Positions 8,137 to 15,771 of a DNA stretch of 20,247 bases are shown here, one piece after another (the stretch's first letter is position 1; each line of letters opens with the position of its first letter). The DNA lies in assembly GCA_049509395.1 (NCBI GenBank), contig JBEKZY010000057.1, forward strand, positions 1-20,247, in the 5' to 3' direction. The notes under the pieces are model-generated. The model was not told where the DNA came from and searched no databases. It saw nothing but the letters and a program-made list of their open reading frames with translations. Origin of the DNA: JBEKIK01 sp049509395. Its GTDB lineage: Bacteria > Planctomycetota > Planctomycetia > Pirellulales > Thermoguttaceae. Position numbers and translations under genes: made by a program.

Positions 8137-8160
8137 AAGCGCGACCAATGGTCGCGGCTT
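8137..8160 (-). terminator. hairpin downstream of MoxR, possible weak terminator
   Basis: Minus-strand stem AAGC-CGCGACC / GGTCGCG-CTT with loop ATT and one bulge, followed by TTTAATTATATAATG. The short T-rich tail makes it a plausible weak terminator 10 bp past the MoxR stop. The sequence TATAAT on the minus strand at 8125-8130, just after the hairpin, could be a -10 box for the small cassette, but no matching -35 box was found. Confidence 0.5.
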
Positions 8161-8169
8161 TACATTGGA

Positions 8170-9192
8170 TTATTTTTCATACTTCGGAATCATGGGCGGG
8201 GGGATTTCGTTTATGAGGCGATGGATTATGTCTTCGTTGGTCATTCCCTCGGCCTGGGCTTGGAAGTTGGTGCTGATGCGGTGGCGGAGGACGGGGATGA
8301 CGATTTTTTGCACGTCTTCGATGGCCACGGAAAAGCGGCCGTCCATGGCGGCCAGGGCCTTGCCGGCGTGGATCAAAAATTGTCCCGCCCTGGGTCCGGC
8401 GCCCCAATCGACCAGGTCCTTGATAAACGTGGGGGCGGTTTCATCTTTGGGCCGGGTGGCGCGGACCAGGCGGGCGACGTACTGGATGATATATTCGCTG
8501 ACGGCCACCTTGCCCACCAGGTTTTGCAGGTTGATAATCGCCTTGCCGGAGAGCACTTTGCTGACCTCGGTTTTTTCGCCGCGAGTTGTGGTGGCCAGGA
8601 TCCGCTCCTCTTCGTCGGATGAAGGATAATCGACTTTGATGTTGAACATGAAGCGGTCCAACTGGGCCTCGGGCAGGGGATAAGTGCCTTCCTGCTCGAT
8701 GGGATTTTGCGTGGCGATGGTGAAAAACGGATCGGGCAGGGGATATGTTTGCTGGCCCACGGTGACTTCGCGTTCTTGCATGGCCTGAAGCAATGCGGCC
8801 TGGGTTTTGGGCGGCGTGCGGTTGATTTCGTCGGCCAGGAGGATATTGGTGAAGATTGGCCCGTCGACAAAGCGGAAATTCCGATGGCCCTGGTCGTCCT
8901 CTTCCAGGACGTTGGTGCCGGTAATGTCGGAGGGCATCAGATCGGGCGTGAATTGGATGCGTTTGAATTGGATGTCGAGGATTCGGGCCAGAGTGCTGAC
9001 CATAAGGGTTTTGGCCAGGCCGGGCACGCCAACCAGGAGGCAGTGTCCGCGGGTGAAGACGGCGGCGAAAATTTGCTCGATCACCTCGTCCTGCCCGACG
9101 ATGACCTTTTGCAATTCTTCCTGCATCAGTTTGCGATGCTGCGAGAACTCTTGCAATACGTCGCCAAGACTGCGAGGTTTAACAGTGGACAA
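8170..9192 (-). CDS. moxR: MoxR-family AAA+ ATPase
   Basis: 340-residue AAA+ ATPase of the MoxR family, a cytosolic chaperone-like ATPase that acts with DUF58 and VWA partners. Visible landmarks: KVIVGQDEVIEQ (about 29-40), Walker A GVPGLAKT (55-62), Walker B ILLADEINR (117-125), sensor-1 region TIATQNPIEQEGTYPLPEAQ (158-177) and LDRF (178-181). Length fits the family. The start is taken as the TTG at 9192 because an AAAGGA Shine-Dalgarno (9201-9206) lies eight bases upstream; the next in-frame ATG (residue 23) would cut into the N-terminal helix. It is first in the minus-strand gene set and diverges from the DUF4159 gene across a 281-bp gap. Confidence 0.95.
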   Translation of the reverse strand: MSTVKPRSLGDVLQEFSQHRKLMQEELQKVIVGQDEVIEQIFAAVFTRGHCLLVGVPGLAKTLMVSTLARILDIQFKRIQFTPDLMPSDITGTNVLEEDDQGHRNFRFVDGPIFTNILLADEINRTPPKTQAALLQAMQEREVTVGQQTYPLPDPFFTIATQNPIEQEGTYPLPEAQLDRFMFNIKVDYPSSDEEERILATTTRGEKTEVSKVLSGKAIINLQNLVGKVAVSEYIIQYVARLVRATRPKDETAPTFIKDLVDWGAGPRAGQFLIHAGKALAAMDGRFSVAIEDVQKIVIPVLRHRISTNFQAQAEGMTNEDIIHRLINEIPPPMIPKYEK

Positions 9193-9207
9193 GGGAGGGT
9201 TCCTTTG

Positions 9208-9242
9208 TAAAGGGCTAGGGGTTAGGGGCTAGGGATTAGAGT
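9208..9242. repeat. heptamer array (YTAGGGG-type)
   Basis: Five 7-base units: TAAAGGG, CTAGGGG, TTAGGGG, CTAGGGA, TTAGAGT. It is partly an inverted copy of the array at 9333-9367 (GGGGCTAGGGATTAGAG here against GGGGCTAGAGATT when that array is read on the minus strand). It lies close to the MoxR ribosome binding site. Confidence 0.8.
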
Positions 9243-9283
9243 TTGAATCGAGGTTCGAGTGGATTTCGCGTGCATGTGTTATA

Positions 9284-9329
9284 TTGCAAATTGAGCAATT
9301 GCAAATTTCAAATTGCAAATTGAACAAAT
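9284..9329. repeat. degenerate heptamer array (TTGCAAA-type)
   Basis: Irregular 7-base repeats of TTGCAAA / TTCAAAT / TTGAACA in the MoxR-DUF4159 gap, with one phase slip. The unit is the same as in the array at 19999-20033. Confidence 0.7.
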
Positions 9330-9332
9330 GCC

Positions 9333-9367
9333 AATCTCTAGCCCCTTGTCTCTAATCTCTAATTTCT
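9333..9367. repeat. heptamer array (AATCTCT-type)
   Basis: Five 7-base units: AATCTCT, AGCCCCT, TGTCTCT, AATCTCT, AATTTCT. It is an approximate inverted partner of the array at 9208-9242. A TATAAT follows at 9375-9380, but I found no -35 box at the right distance. Confidence 0.75.
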
Positions 9368-9473
9368 TCCATTCTATAATATTACCACTAAAATACCCAG
9401 GATTGGGAAGGGAGTTGCCTACCTAACTTTTTAATTCTAAGATACTTATGGTGTTCTTGCGGGGTGATTCAGG

Positions 9474-11861
9474 ATGAGGATCGTGAAACGCATATTCCCT
9501 TTGGTATTACCGATATTAGTGCTTTTGGCCGTTTTGGTTGGGCGGGATATATCGAATGCGCAGGAGGCCCAGGGCGATATAACCGCTGAACAAGTGCGGG
9601 AGACAATCGATAAAGGCATAACCTATCTCAGGCAGCAGCAGAAAATCGACGGTTCGTGGGACGAATATATGCACCAACCGGGGGGTGAAAGCGCCCTTTG
9701 CACTTTGGCCCTATTAAACGCCGGAGTCGAGCCGGGCGATCCGCAGATTCAAAAGTCCTTGGCATATCTGCGCAAGTTCAAGCCGGAAAGGACTTATGTC
9801 ACCTCTTTGCAGACCATGGTTTTGGTGCGGGCCGAACCTCAAAAAGATATGATGCTCATAAGTCGCAACGTGAAGTGGTTGGAAAGCATGCAAATCATGG
9901 ACGGGCCGCAAAAGGGAGGATGGTCGTATCCAGAAGGCAGAGGCGACAACTCGAACAGCCAGTTTGCCTTGCTGGCTCTAAACGAGGCCGAACGCGCCGG
10001 CATCGGCGTGCAGGTAAGCGACAGGACCTGGCGCCTGGCCCGGACTTATTGGGAAGATTGCCAGAATCCGGACGGGTCGTGGGGATATTACAAGCACGTG
10101 CCGGGCACGGGAAGCATGACGTGCGCGGGCATAACGTCGCTGGTGATTACGGCCGATAAAATCGAGCAGGCCGACGCCAAGGCCGTGGGCAAAAAGATTC
10201 AATGTTGCGGCAAAAACGAGGGCGATTCGGATAAGGGCGTGGAAAAGGCATTGAACTGGCTGGGTGCGAATTTTTCCGTGAGCCGCAACCCCAACTATCC
10301 CGGCGGAAATTGGCAGCTTTATTACCTTTACGGCCTGGAGCGTGCGGGTCGGCTTACCGCGCGGCGGTTCATCGGCAAGGCCGACTGGTATCGGGAAGGG
10401 GCAAAATTCCTGGTTGATCATCAAGATAAATTATCGGGATTTTGGAGCGGGTCGGGCATGGCCGAAGACAGCCGGTTGATCGGCACCAGTTTTGGGTTGC
10501 TTTTTCTATCGAAGGGGCGGTGGCCGGTGTTGATAAGCAAGCTGAAACATCCGCCCGACGAGGATTGGAACCAGCATCGCCACGACCTGAACAATCTCAC
10601 GCGGTTTGTCGAGTCGCGGTGGAAAAAAGACCTCACCTGGCAGGTGGTCGACCTGCGCTTGGCCAGCGTGGAGGATTTGTTGCAAGCGCCTGTTTTATTT
10701 TTATGCGGCAGCACAAGCCCCTTGCCAGGCGATCCGGCGGTGCGTGGGGAAGTAGTGCAAAAACTCCGTGATTATATCGATCGGGGCGGCTTTTTATTTG
10801 CCGAGGCATATTGCGGCGACAGCGGTTTTGACAAGGGATTCCGCGAGCTTATGTCGCTGGTATTTCCGGAGCCGGAATATCGCTTGCGCATGTTGGAGCC
10901 GGAACATCCGATCTGGCACGCCGAGGAAATCATCCCGCCCGAGCAATTGCGGCCGCTGTTGGGAATCGAATTCGGCTGCCGCACGAGCGTGGTTTATGCG
11001 CCGCTGGATCCGGCGGACGATCCAAGGCCGTCGCTTTCCTGCCTGTGGGAACTTGCCCGCAGCGGCCGGGGACAAACATTCAAACCTTCGGTGCAGGCCC
11101 AGATCGACGCCGCTCTGGGGCTGGGCATCAACGTGCTGGCTTATGCCACGAATCGGGAATTGCGGGGGAAGGAGGAGAATTTCAACATGCCCAGTTCGCG
11201 GCGACCGGGCGATCAGGCGGAGCGCGGGCGGTTGTACATCGCCAAGATTCGCCATCCGGGAGGATGCAATACGGCGCCTCGGGCCCTTGTGAATCTGCTG
11301 GATTTGGCAAGCCGAGAACTGAAGATTCGCGCTACGGCCAGGGAGGAATTACTCGACATCAGCGACGATGCCCTGTTCGATTACCACCTGGTGTTCATGC
11401 AGGGTCGAAACGCTTTCCACTTTACCGACGCGGAGCGGGAGCAATTGAAAAAGTATATCGAGCGCGGGGGAATGTTGTTTGCCGATTCGATATGCGCCAG
11501 CAGGGCGTTTACCGATTCGTTCCGGCAGGAAATGGCCGTAATTTTCCCGCAAAATAAGTTGGAGCGGATACCGGCGGACGATCCGCTTTTGAGCGCGAAA
11601 TTCGGCGGATTCGATTTGAAGATCGTTACCCGCCGCGATCCGCAGGACCGGGGCGCTAAAGCGCCTTTGTCGGCGACGCTGAAGAAAGTCGCGCCGGACC
11701 TCGAGGGCATCAAGTTCGAGGACCGCTGGGGAGTGATCTTTTCGCCTTATGATGTGAGTTGCGCGTTGGAAAAGCTGGATTCGCTGGAATGCCGGGGCTA
11801 TATCCGCGAGGACGCCGCGAGGATCGGCCTGAACGTAATACTGTATTCATTGCAGCAGTGA
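9474..11861 (+). CDS. exported protein: terpenoid-cyclase-like repeats plus two DUF4159 domains
   Basis: 795-residue exported protein. An N-terminal signal (basic MRIVKR, hydrophobic core to about 23, SNA-Q cleavage near 29-30) precedes a prenyltransferase/squalene-oxidase-like alpha-toroid (about 38-350) with repeats such as YLRQQQKIDGSW, KGGWSYPEGRGDNSNSQFA and CQNPDGSWGYY. The cyclase catalytic Asp-rich motif is not evident, so this part is probably structural. Two DUF4159-like modules follow: about 385-570 (PVLFLCGS, LRDYIDRGGFLFAEAYCG, FRELMSLVFPE) and about 584-795 (RLYIAKIRHPGG, LVFMQGR, LKKYIERGGMLFADSICA, FRQEMAVIFP), clearly two copies of the same unit. DUF4159 proteins accompany MoxR/DUF58/BatA loci in Planctomycetota; function unknown. 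ATG start; no strong Shine-Dalgarno. Confidence 0.88.
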   Translation: MRIVKRIFPLVLPILVLLAVLVGRDISNAQEAQGDITAEQVRETIDKGITYLRQQQKIDGSWDEYMHQPGGESALCTLALLNAGVEPGDPQIQKSLAYLRKFKPERTYVTSLQTMVLVRAEPQKDMMLISRNVKWLESMQIMDGPQKGGWSYPEGRGDNSNSQFALLALNEAERAGIGVQVSDRTWRLARTYWEDCQNPDGSWGYYKHVPGTGSMTCAGITSLVITADKIEQADAKAVGKKIQCCGKNEGDSDKGVEKALNWLGANFSVSRNPNYPGGNWQLYYLYGLERAGRLTARRFIGKADWYREGAKFLVDHQDKLSGFWSGSGMAEDSRLIGTSFGLLFLSKGRWPVLISKLKHPPDEDWNQHRHDLNNLTRFVESRWKKDLTWQVVDLRLASVEDLLQAPVLFLCGSTSPLPGDPAVRGEVVQKLRDYIDRGGFLFAEAYCGDSGFDKGFRELMSLVFPEPEYRLRMLEPEHPIWHAEEIIPPEQLRPLLGIEFGCRTSVVYAPLDPADDPRPSLSCLWELARSGRGQTFKPSVQAQIDAALGLGINVLAYATNRELRGKEENFNMPSSRRPGDQAERGRLYIAKIRHPGGCNTAPRALVNLLDLASRELKIRATAREELLDISDDALFDYHLVFMQGRNAFHFTDAEREQLKKYIERGGMLFADSICASRAFTDSFRQEMAVIFPQNKLERIPADDPLLSAKFGGFDLKIVTRRDPQDRGAKAPLSATLKKVAPDLEGIKFEDRWGVIFSPYDVSCALEKLDSLECRGYIREDAARIGLNVILYSLQQ

Positions 11862-11982
11862 AATTGTGAATTTGGGCAATCTTTTCCGATTATTCCTAAT
11901 TTTCCGATTATTACGTGTCGATTCAACCATAAGAGGCTTGATGTGGTTTGTCGCAACTGTATCAAGAAACCACAAGGTTAAG

Positions 11983-12026
11983 TCGCGAAACCGCAAGCGG
12001 TTATATCGCGAAAGCGCAAGCGGTTT
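11983..12026 (+). repeat. tandem copies of the CGCGAAACCGCAAGCGGTTT repeat
   Basis: Two tandem units at a 23-base spacing: TCGCGAAACCGCAAGCGG at 11983-12000 followed by TTA, and TCGCGAAAGCGCAAGCGG at 12006-12023 followed by TTT. A degenerate third unit, AAGAAACCACAAGGTTA, lies just upstream (about 11964-11980). They sit immediately before the ribosome binding site of the next gene. Confidence 0.8.
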
Positions 12027-12043
12027 AATTGGGGGGAATTGCC

Positions 12044-12766
12044 GTGTACAAACGTAGGTGGGGAATCTGGGGATTGATTATCATCTTGGGCGCTCTGTTG
12101 CCCAGCGGCGCGGGATGCGCGTGCTATAGGACCGGACAAGGCTGGGTGGTCGAGTCGGGTTGGTCGCTGGAATTCAAACGGATGCTGTGTTGCTGCAGCG
12201 GTGCGCCGGACTGTAACGTGGGATGCGCTGCACCGATTCCTAAAGAGCCGGGCTGCGCCCCTGAGTGCAATCAGGAAGGTGTAGTCTTGAATGAGGCCAA
12301 TCCCAAGCAACTTGAGAAACTTGATAATGCACCCTTTGCAAAACAAATGGAACGGAGCGGCCGGTTGGGGATATGTGCCAATTGCGGGCGATTAGCGCGG
12401 TTTAAACCAGAGGAAAAGCCGCCGGAGCCGGTCGTTGCCAGATTCGTTCCCGTACCTACTGGGCCGGTTTTTTGTCCCAGGGAAGAAAGCATGCAGCCGG
12501 CATCTTATGAACGGGTTTCAAAGCCAAAGGAGCAAACATCATTAGCATCGGCAAAAAAGTCGCCGCCCAAGGCCCCCTTGCCCGAGGAAATTCCTCCACC
12601 GCCGATTGCATCGGATGTAGACAAGTCGGGCGCGGCTGTTCCCAAGCAACTAAGCGGACCTCAGGAGCAGACGAGTTGGATATTCTCACCGCAGCCGGAA
12701 AAGAAATCCGATCAGTTGATCGAGGCTCAACTTCCGCCCCGGCCGTCGGAGCGGGCTACTCGGTAG
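12044..12766 (+). CDS. Cys- and Pro-rich probable lipoprotein, unknown function
   Basis: 240-residue protein I do not recognise. The GTG at 12044 is chosen because GGGGGGA (12031-12037) is at Shine-Dalgarno distance; the in-frame TTG at 12029 overlaps that site. The N-terminus has KRRW, a hydrophobic stretch WGIWGLIIILGALL and PSGAGC, which looks like a lipoprotein signal, although the -3 residue is unusual. About 14 cysteines lie in the first 125 residues (CAC, CCC, CNVGC, CAPEC, CANC), suggesting disulfides or metal binding. The second half is Pro/Lys/Ser-rich and low in complexity (PPKAPLPEEIPPPPIA), probably an extended linker. It probably ends up in the cell envelope. It lies 368 bp before the HtrA start. 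Confidence 0.7.
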   Translation: MYKRRWGIWGLIIILGALLPSGAGCACYRTGQGWVVESGWSLEFKRMLCCCSGAPDCNVGCAAPIPKEPGCAPECNQEGVVLNEANPKQLEKLDNAPFAKQMERSGRLGICANCGRLARFKPEEKPPEPVVARFVPVPTGPVFCPREESMQPASYERVSKPKEQTSLASAKKSPPKAPLPEEIPPPPIASDVDKSGAAVPKQLSGPQEQTSWIFSPQPEKKSDQLIEAQLPPRPSERATR

Positions 12767-13134
12767 CAGTTTCAACAGGAACGCATCGCTCTTACGTTCA
12801 GCGCGGCATGAGTGTCGCGGCTACTGAGAATCAGAGACTCAATAAACATTCATTGTTCCTGTGCTTTCCTGGGCAGATCGATGGGCAAAGAATGGCAGCC
12901 GCCTGGAGCATTTTGCCTATTATTTCCAAATTATGCAAAATGATGTCTGGCGGTATAGGCAGTTTTTTCCGGTGGCGTTTCCAGTAATCAAGGTATGGAT
13001 TGTAGGGAACCGATGAAGCAGAAGTACGCTTGCGATGGCGTGGGAAGGATTAGCCCGCGCTTGGGTTGTCCCGCGTGCGGCAGCCTAAAGGCAAAGACCG
13101 CGGCCAAACAGATAACAACTGCGATAGACGCCCC
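12767..13134. other. 368-bp gap with no convincing gene
   Basis: Between the Cys-rich lipoprotein gene and the HtrA start. I see no RNA gene, no strong hairpin and no clear promoter. A small frame from 12995 encodes a CPAC-containing peptide but overlaps the protease gene and lacks family features. Confidence 0.5.
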
Positions 13135-14511
13135 ATGCTCCATCGAACAGCACGCCCAATATGTTCATTCCGCAGCGTCGCCGCGTTGGTCATGGCGGCA
13201 ATAATTCTGTGCATGGCGTGGTTTGAGATTGCCGCCGCCTCGGAACTGAGGATGACCCCGATCGTTAAGGCGGTCGAGGGTGCCCGCGAGTCGGTGGTTA
13301 ACATCCGCGGGGAAAAAACTGTTGCGGCGCCTTCCGGGCAGACCCAGGGAGCGGAGCCCGGGCGCAGGGTCAACGGCATGGGCACCGGCGTGGTGATCGA
13401 CCCGCGGGGATATATCATCACGAATTATCACGTGGTCGACGGGGTCCGCGATATTCAAGTTACACTTGCGGACGGGGAGCGATATATCGCCAAGCTGGTT
13501 GCCCGGGACCCTGAAACGGACCTGGCGATAATCAAGATCGACGCCAAGCAGGACATTCCCGTCATTAGCATCGGCACGTCATCGGACCTGATGACCGGGG
13601 AGACCGTGATTGCCATGGGCAACGCCTATGGATACGAGCACACGGTTACGCGGGGGATAGTCAGCGCGTTGCGCCGTTCGGTGCAGGTCAACGAGGCCCA
13701 GAATTACGACGACCTGATCCAGACCGACGCGAGCATCAATCCGGGCAATTCCGGGGGGCCGCTGTTGAACATCGACGGGGAGATGATCGGAATTAACGTG
13801 GCGGTCCGGGCGGGTGCGCAAGGGATTGGATTCGCCATTCCGGTGGACAAGGCCATGTCGGCGGCGGCGTCGATGTTGGCGTCTGCCAATGCCGGCAAGG
13901 TTTGGCACGGAGTCGTGGCGGGCGTCGATAATTCGGGCGGAAGTTCCAAGGGAGTGGTTGTGGAATCGATTGAAAAGAGCAGTCCCGCGGCTGAGGCGGG
14001 GATTAAACCGGGCGACGTGATCACCAGACTCGACGGCGTGGAGATGCATCGGGCATTGGATCTGCAGCGGGCTTTTTTGGACCTCAAACCGGGCGACAGA
14101 ATCGATATAGCGCTCCGCCGATCGGGCGAATCGATGGCAAAGCATCTGACGCTGGGGGCACAGCCGGAAGTGCAAAAGTCCCCCAACGGACAGATCTGGG
14201 AAGTGCTGGGCATGGATCTGAAACCGATACCGGCCGAGGAATTCCGCCTGGCCCACCAAACGCGATACAGCGGTGGATTGAAGATTACCGCCGTGCGCGC
14301 GAACAGCCCCGCGGCCGGTCAAGGCATTCGGCCGGGCGACGTGCTGGTGGGCATGCACATCTGGGAAACGGTTTCGCTGGAAAACGTGACTTATATTCTT
14401 AACCGGCCCGACTTCGCCAGTTTTAATCCGGTGACTTTCTATATTCTACGCGGCGAAAAAACCTGGTTCGTAAATCTGCCCTTGGGACCGGTTAAAACAG
14501 CACAACGCTAA
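13135..14511 (+). CDS. HtrA/DegP-like serine protease with two PDZ domains
   Basis: 458-residue envelope protease of the HtrA (trypsin-like S1C) family. The ATG at 13135 is chosen because it begins a good signal sequence: basic residues, hydrophobic core VAALVMAAIILCMAWF, then AAASE; an upstream in-frame TTG at 13066 would put 23 polar residues before it. The catalytic triad is complete: His in TNYHVVDG (H99), Asp in ETDLAIIKID (D129), Ser in NPGNSGGPL (S206). PDZ1 spans about 255-338 (SSPAAEAGIKPGDVITRLDG) and PDZ2 about 357-449 (NSPAAGQGIRPGDVLVGM). The role is probably degradation of misfolded periplasmic proteins. A start without Shine-Dalgarno is usual among these genes. No partner gene is adjacent, so the specific substrate is unknown. 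Confidence 0.93.
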   Translation: MLHRTARPICSFRSVAALVMAAIILCMAWFEIAAASELRMTPIVKAVEGARESVVNIRGEKTVAAPSGQTQGAEPGRRVNGMGTGVVIDPRGYIITNYHVVDGVRDIQVTLADGERYIAKLVARDPETDLAIIKIDAKQDIPVISIGTSSDLMTGETVIAMGNAYGYEHTVTRGIVSALRRSVQVNEAQNYDDLIQTDASINPGNSGGPLLNIDGEMIGINVAVRAGAQGIGFAIPVDKAMSAAASMLASANAGKVWHGVVAGVDNSGGSSKGVVVESIEKSSPAAEAGIKPGDVITRLDGVEMHRALDLQRAFLDLKPGDRIDIALRRSGESMAKHLTLGAQPEVQKSPNGQIWEVLGMDLKPIPAEEFRLAHQTRYSGGLKITAVRANSPAAGQGIRPGDVLVGMHIWETVSLENVTYILNRPDFASFNPVTFYILRGEKTWFVNLPLGPVKTAQR

Positions 14512-14766
14512 TCCATTGTGTGCTCTTGGGACAACCGCCGGATTGCAGACTGCCGGGCAGTGCATCCGAATCTCTGGAATTCGTTATTCGAGAACACCTT
14601 AAGTCGATTCTTCACTTCGCAGCATTTCTTGTGGAGGCGAACGATTGCAACTCCCACTTGCGGCAGGGCAAGCACGCGGCCATAATTTGGTAAGTGGGAA
14701 TCACGATACAGCGTAAGTTAGGCGGCGGTGGTTTCAATCAGATCCTCTAACCGTCTGAGGTGTTTC

Positions 14767-15015
14767 ATGGGTCGCACGTTGCTTTGTTCGCTCGCTGGTA
14801 CTGGGGTCGGGTTCCTTGTTGGTTTTGCGGCCGTATACACGGCGTTTGGCGCACAACCAGCGAGAGACACAGGACCTATCGCCTTGTTCGTGGGTATTTT
14901 CCTCGCCGGTACCGGTGCCATAGCCGGCGCCATCATTGGTGGAGTGGCGGATTTGCGGGAGTCCTTCAGGAGGAAGGATCAAGCCCAGAGAGAAACACAG
15001 GATCGAGACAAATGA
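14767..15015 (+). CDS. small two-TM, glycine-rich membrane protein
   Basis: 82-residue protein with two hydrophobic segments (about residues 5-27 and 34-56) rich in glycine and alanine (GTGVGFLVGFAAVY; GIFLAGTGAIAGAIIGG), followed by a charged tail RRKDQAQRETQDRDK. Glycine spacing suggests tight helix packing. The ATG at 14767 is preferred to an in-frame ATG at 14728 because GAGG (14757-14760) is six bases upstream. No family was recognised. A 255-bp gap with nothing convincing separates it from the protease gene, and a long palindrome (15022-15123) starts seven bases after its stop. Confidence 0.65.
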   Translation: MGRTLLCSLAGTGVGFLVGFAAVYTAFGAQPARDTGPIALFVGIFLAGTGAIAGAIIGGVADLRESFRRKDQAQRETQDRDK

Positions 15016-15021
15016 GAGTCC

Positions 15022-15123
15022 GGGGAAAATTAAAGGTGCCAGGAACCATTATTTTCATATTTTCTTAGGGATAGGGGCTTAATATTCGTTCCTGTATTGG
15101 TTCCTGGCACCTTTAATTTCCCC
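15022..15123. repeat. long inverted repeat with 26/27-bp arms (GGTGCCAGGAACCA type)
   Basis: Left arm 15022-15048 (GGGGAAAATTAAAGG then TGCCAGGAACCA) and right arm 15098-15123 are exact reverse complements apart from one extra A in the left arm; the loop is 49 bases. The arms start with GGGGAAA and end with TTTCCCC, reminiscent of but not identical to the GGGGAC elements. It lies between the small membrane protein and the 15251 gene. It could also act as a bidirectional transcription block, but no T-run follows either side. Confidence 0.85.
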
Positions 15124-15154
15124 AGCCTCTAAATGTCGCGTTTTCCCATCAGAG

Positions 15155-15195
15155 CCGGGCCGTGTCGGCCCGGAACAACCGGGGCGACACGCCCC
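15155..15195. repeat. paired hairpins, inverted copies (GTGTC / GACAC loop)
   Basis: Hairpin one: CCGGGCC-GTGTC-GGCCCGG (15155-15173). Hairpin two: GGGGCG-ACA-CGCCCC (15181-15195). Read on the minus strand, hairpin two is GGGGCGTGTCGCCCC, so the two are inverted copies that differ at paired positions while both stems stay intact. Confidence 0.75.
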
Positions 15196-15250
15196 AACTT
15201 CGACCAGGAATAGTCGCCATTCCGGATAGCATTTCCGTGTCCCACATGGT

Positions 15251-15673
15251 ATGTTAGAGGGGATGAGCGCCGAAATCAGACAATCCGATTTGGAAGCCTA
15301 TCTTGACGAGGCCCTGCCTGCCGAAGAGATGGTCGCCATTGAACGTGTGCTGCGCGGGGATCGCGGCCTGATTGGACGGCTGAGTTCGATTCATGCCCGG
15401 CGGAACGCGGGCGTACATTCGGTGGGCGAGATCTGGCGCGGTCACCGTCTAAGTTGCGCGACCAAAGAACAATTGGGCAGTTTTTTGTTGCAGGCTTTGC
15501 CCGATAATTTGGCCGACTACCTTGCCTTTCATCTGGAGGTAGTGGGATGCAGGTTTTGCCTGGCGAATCTGGCCGATCTAAAGGCCCAGCAAAAGGAAGA
15601 CCGGGAGATAATTAAACTTAGGCGGCGCAAGTATTTTCAATCGAGCGCGGGGTATTTGCGTGCGGGAAAGTGA
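15251..15673 (+). CDS. small acidic-N-terminus protein with a zinc-finger-like HL-x4-CxxC segment
   Basis: 140-residue cytosolic protein. The first 50 residues (SDLEAYLDEALPAEEMVAIE) resemble the helical start of anti-sigma-factor-like proteins, and residues about 78-110 (SFLLQALPDNLADYLAFHLE followed by VVGCRFCLANLADL) contain His and CxxC in an order reminiscent of a zinc-binding anti-sigma module, but the spacing is not the canonical H-x3-C-x2-C. I recall similar uncharacterised proteins in Planctomycetota; no sigma factor is present in the window, so a regulatory role is only a guess. The start is uncertain: ATG 15251 is given; ATG 15263 (four codons later) lies just after GAGGGG, which is too close for a good binding site. 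Confidence 0.7.
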   Translation: MLEGMSAEIRQSDLEAYLDEALPAEEMVAIERVLRGDRGLIGRLSSIHARRNAGVHSVGEIWRGHRLSCATKEQLGSFLLQALPDNLADYLAFHLEVVGCRFCLANLADLKAQQKEDREIIKLRRRKYFQSSAGYLRAGK

Positions 15674-15771
15674 TTCATTCAATAGCGCGCACCACAAGCG
15701 AGGAAAAATAATTCGCGGTCCTTACCTGCGCTTCGGGCTGGTATAACTTTATAAATGATCCGGAGGGGAGT

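Noticed and set aside
9208..9367. Possible CRISPR array in the MoxR-DUF4159 gap
   Set aside because: Repeats are 7 bases long, degenerate and without spacers, so they are short tandem repeats, not CRISPR units.
9375..9380. TATAAT as a promoter -10 box for the DUF4159 gene
   Set aside because: No -35 box at 16-18 bases; the region is AT-rich repeat DNA where such hexamers arise by chance.
13066..13134. TTG start for the HtrA-like protease 23 codons upstream
   Set aside because: It would place a polar stretch before the signal peptide and has no ribosome binding site.
12995..13204. Small 69-codon frame with a CPAC motif before the HtrA gene
   Set aside because: It overlaps the start of the protease gene in another frame and shows no recognisable family; the AGGG near 13006 is weak support only.
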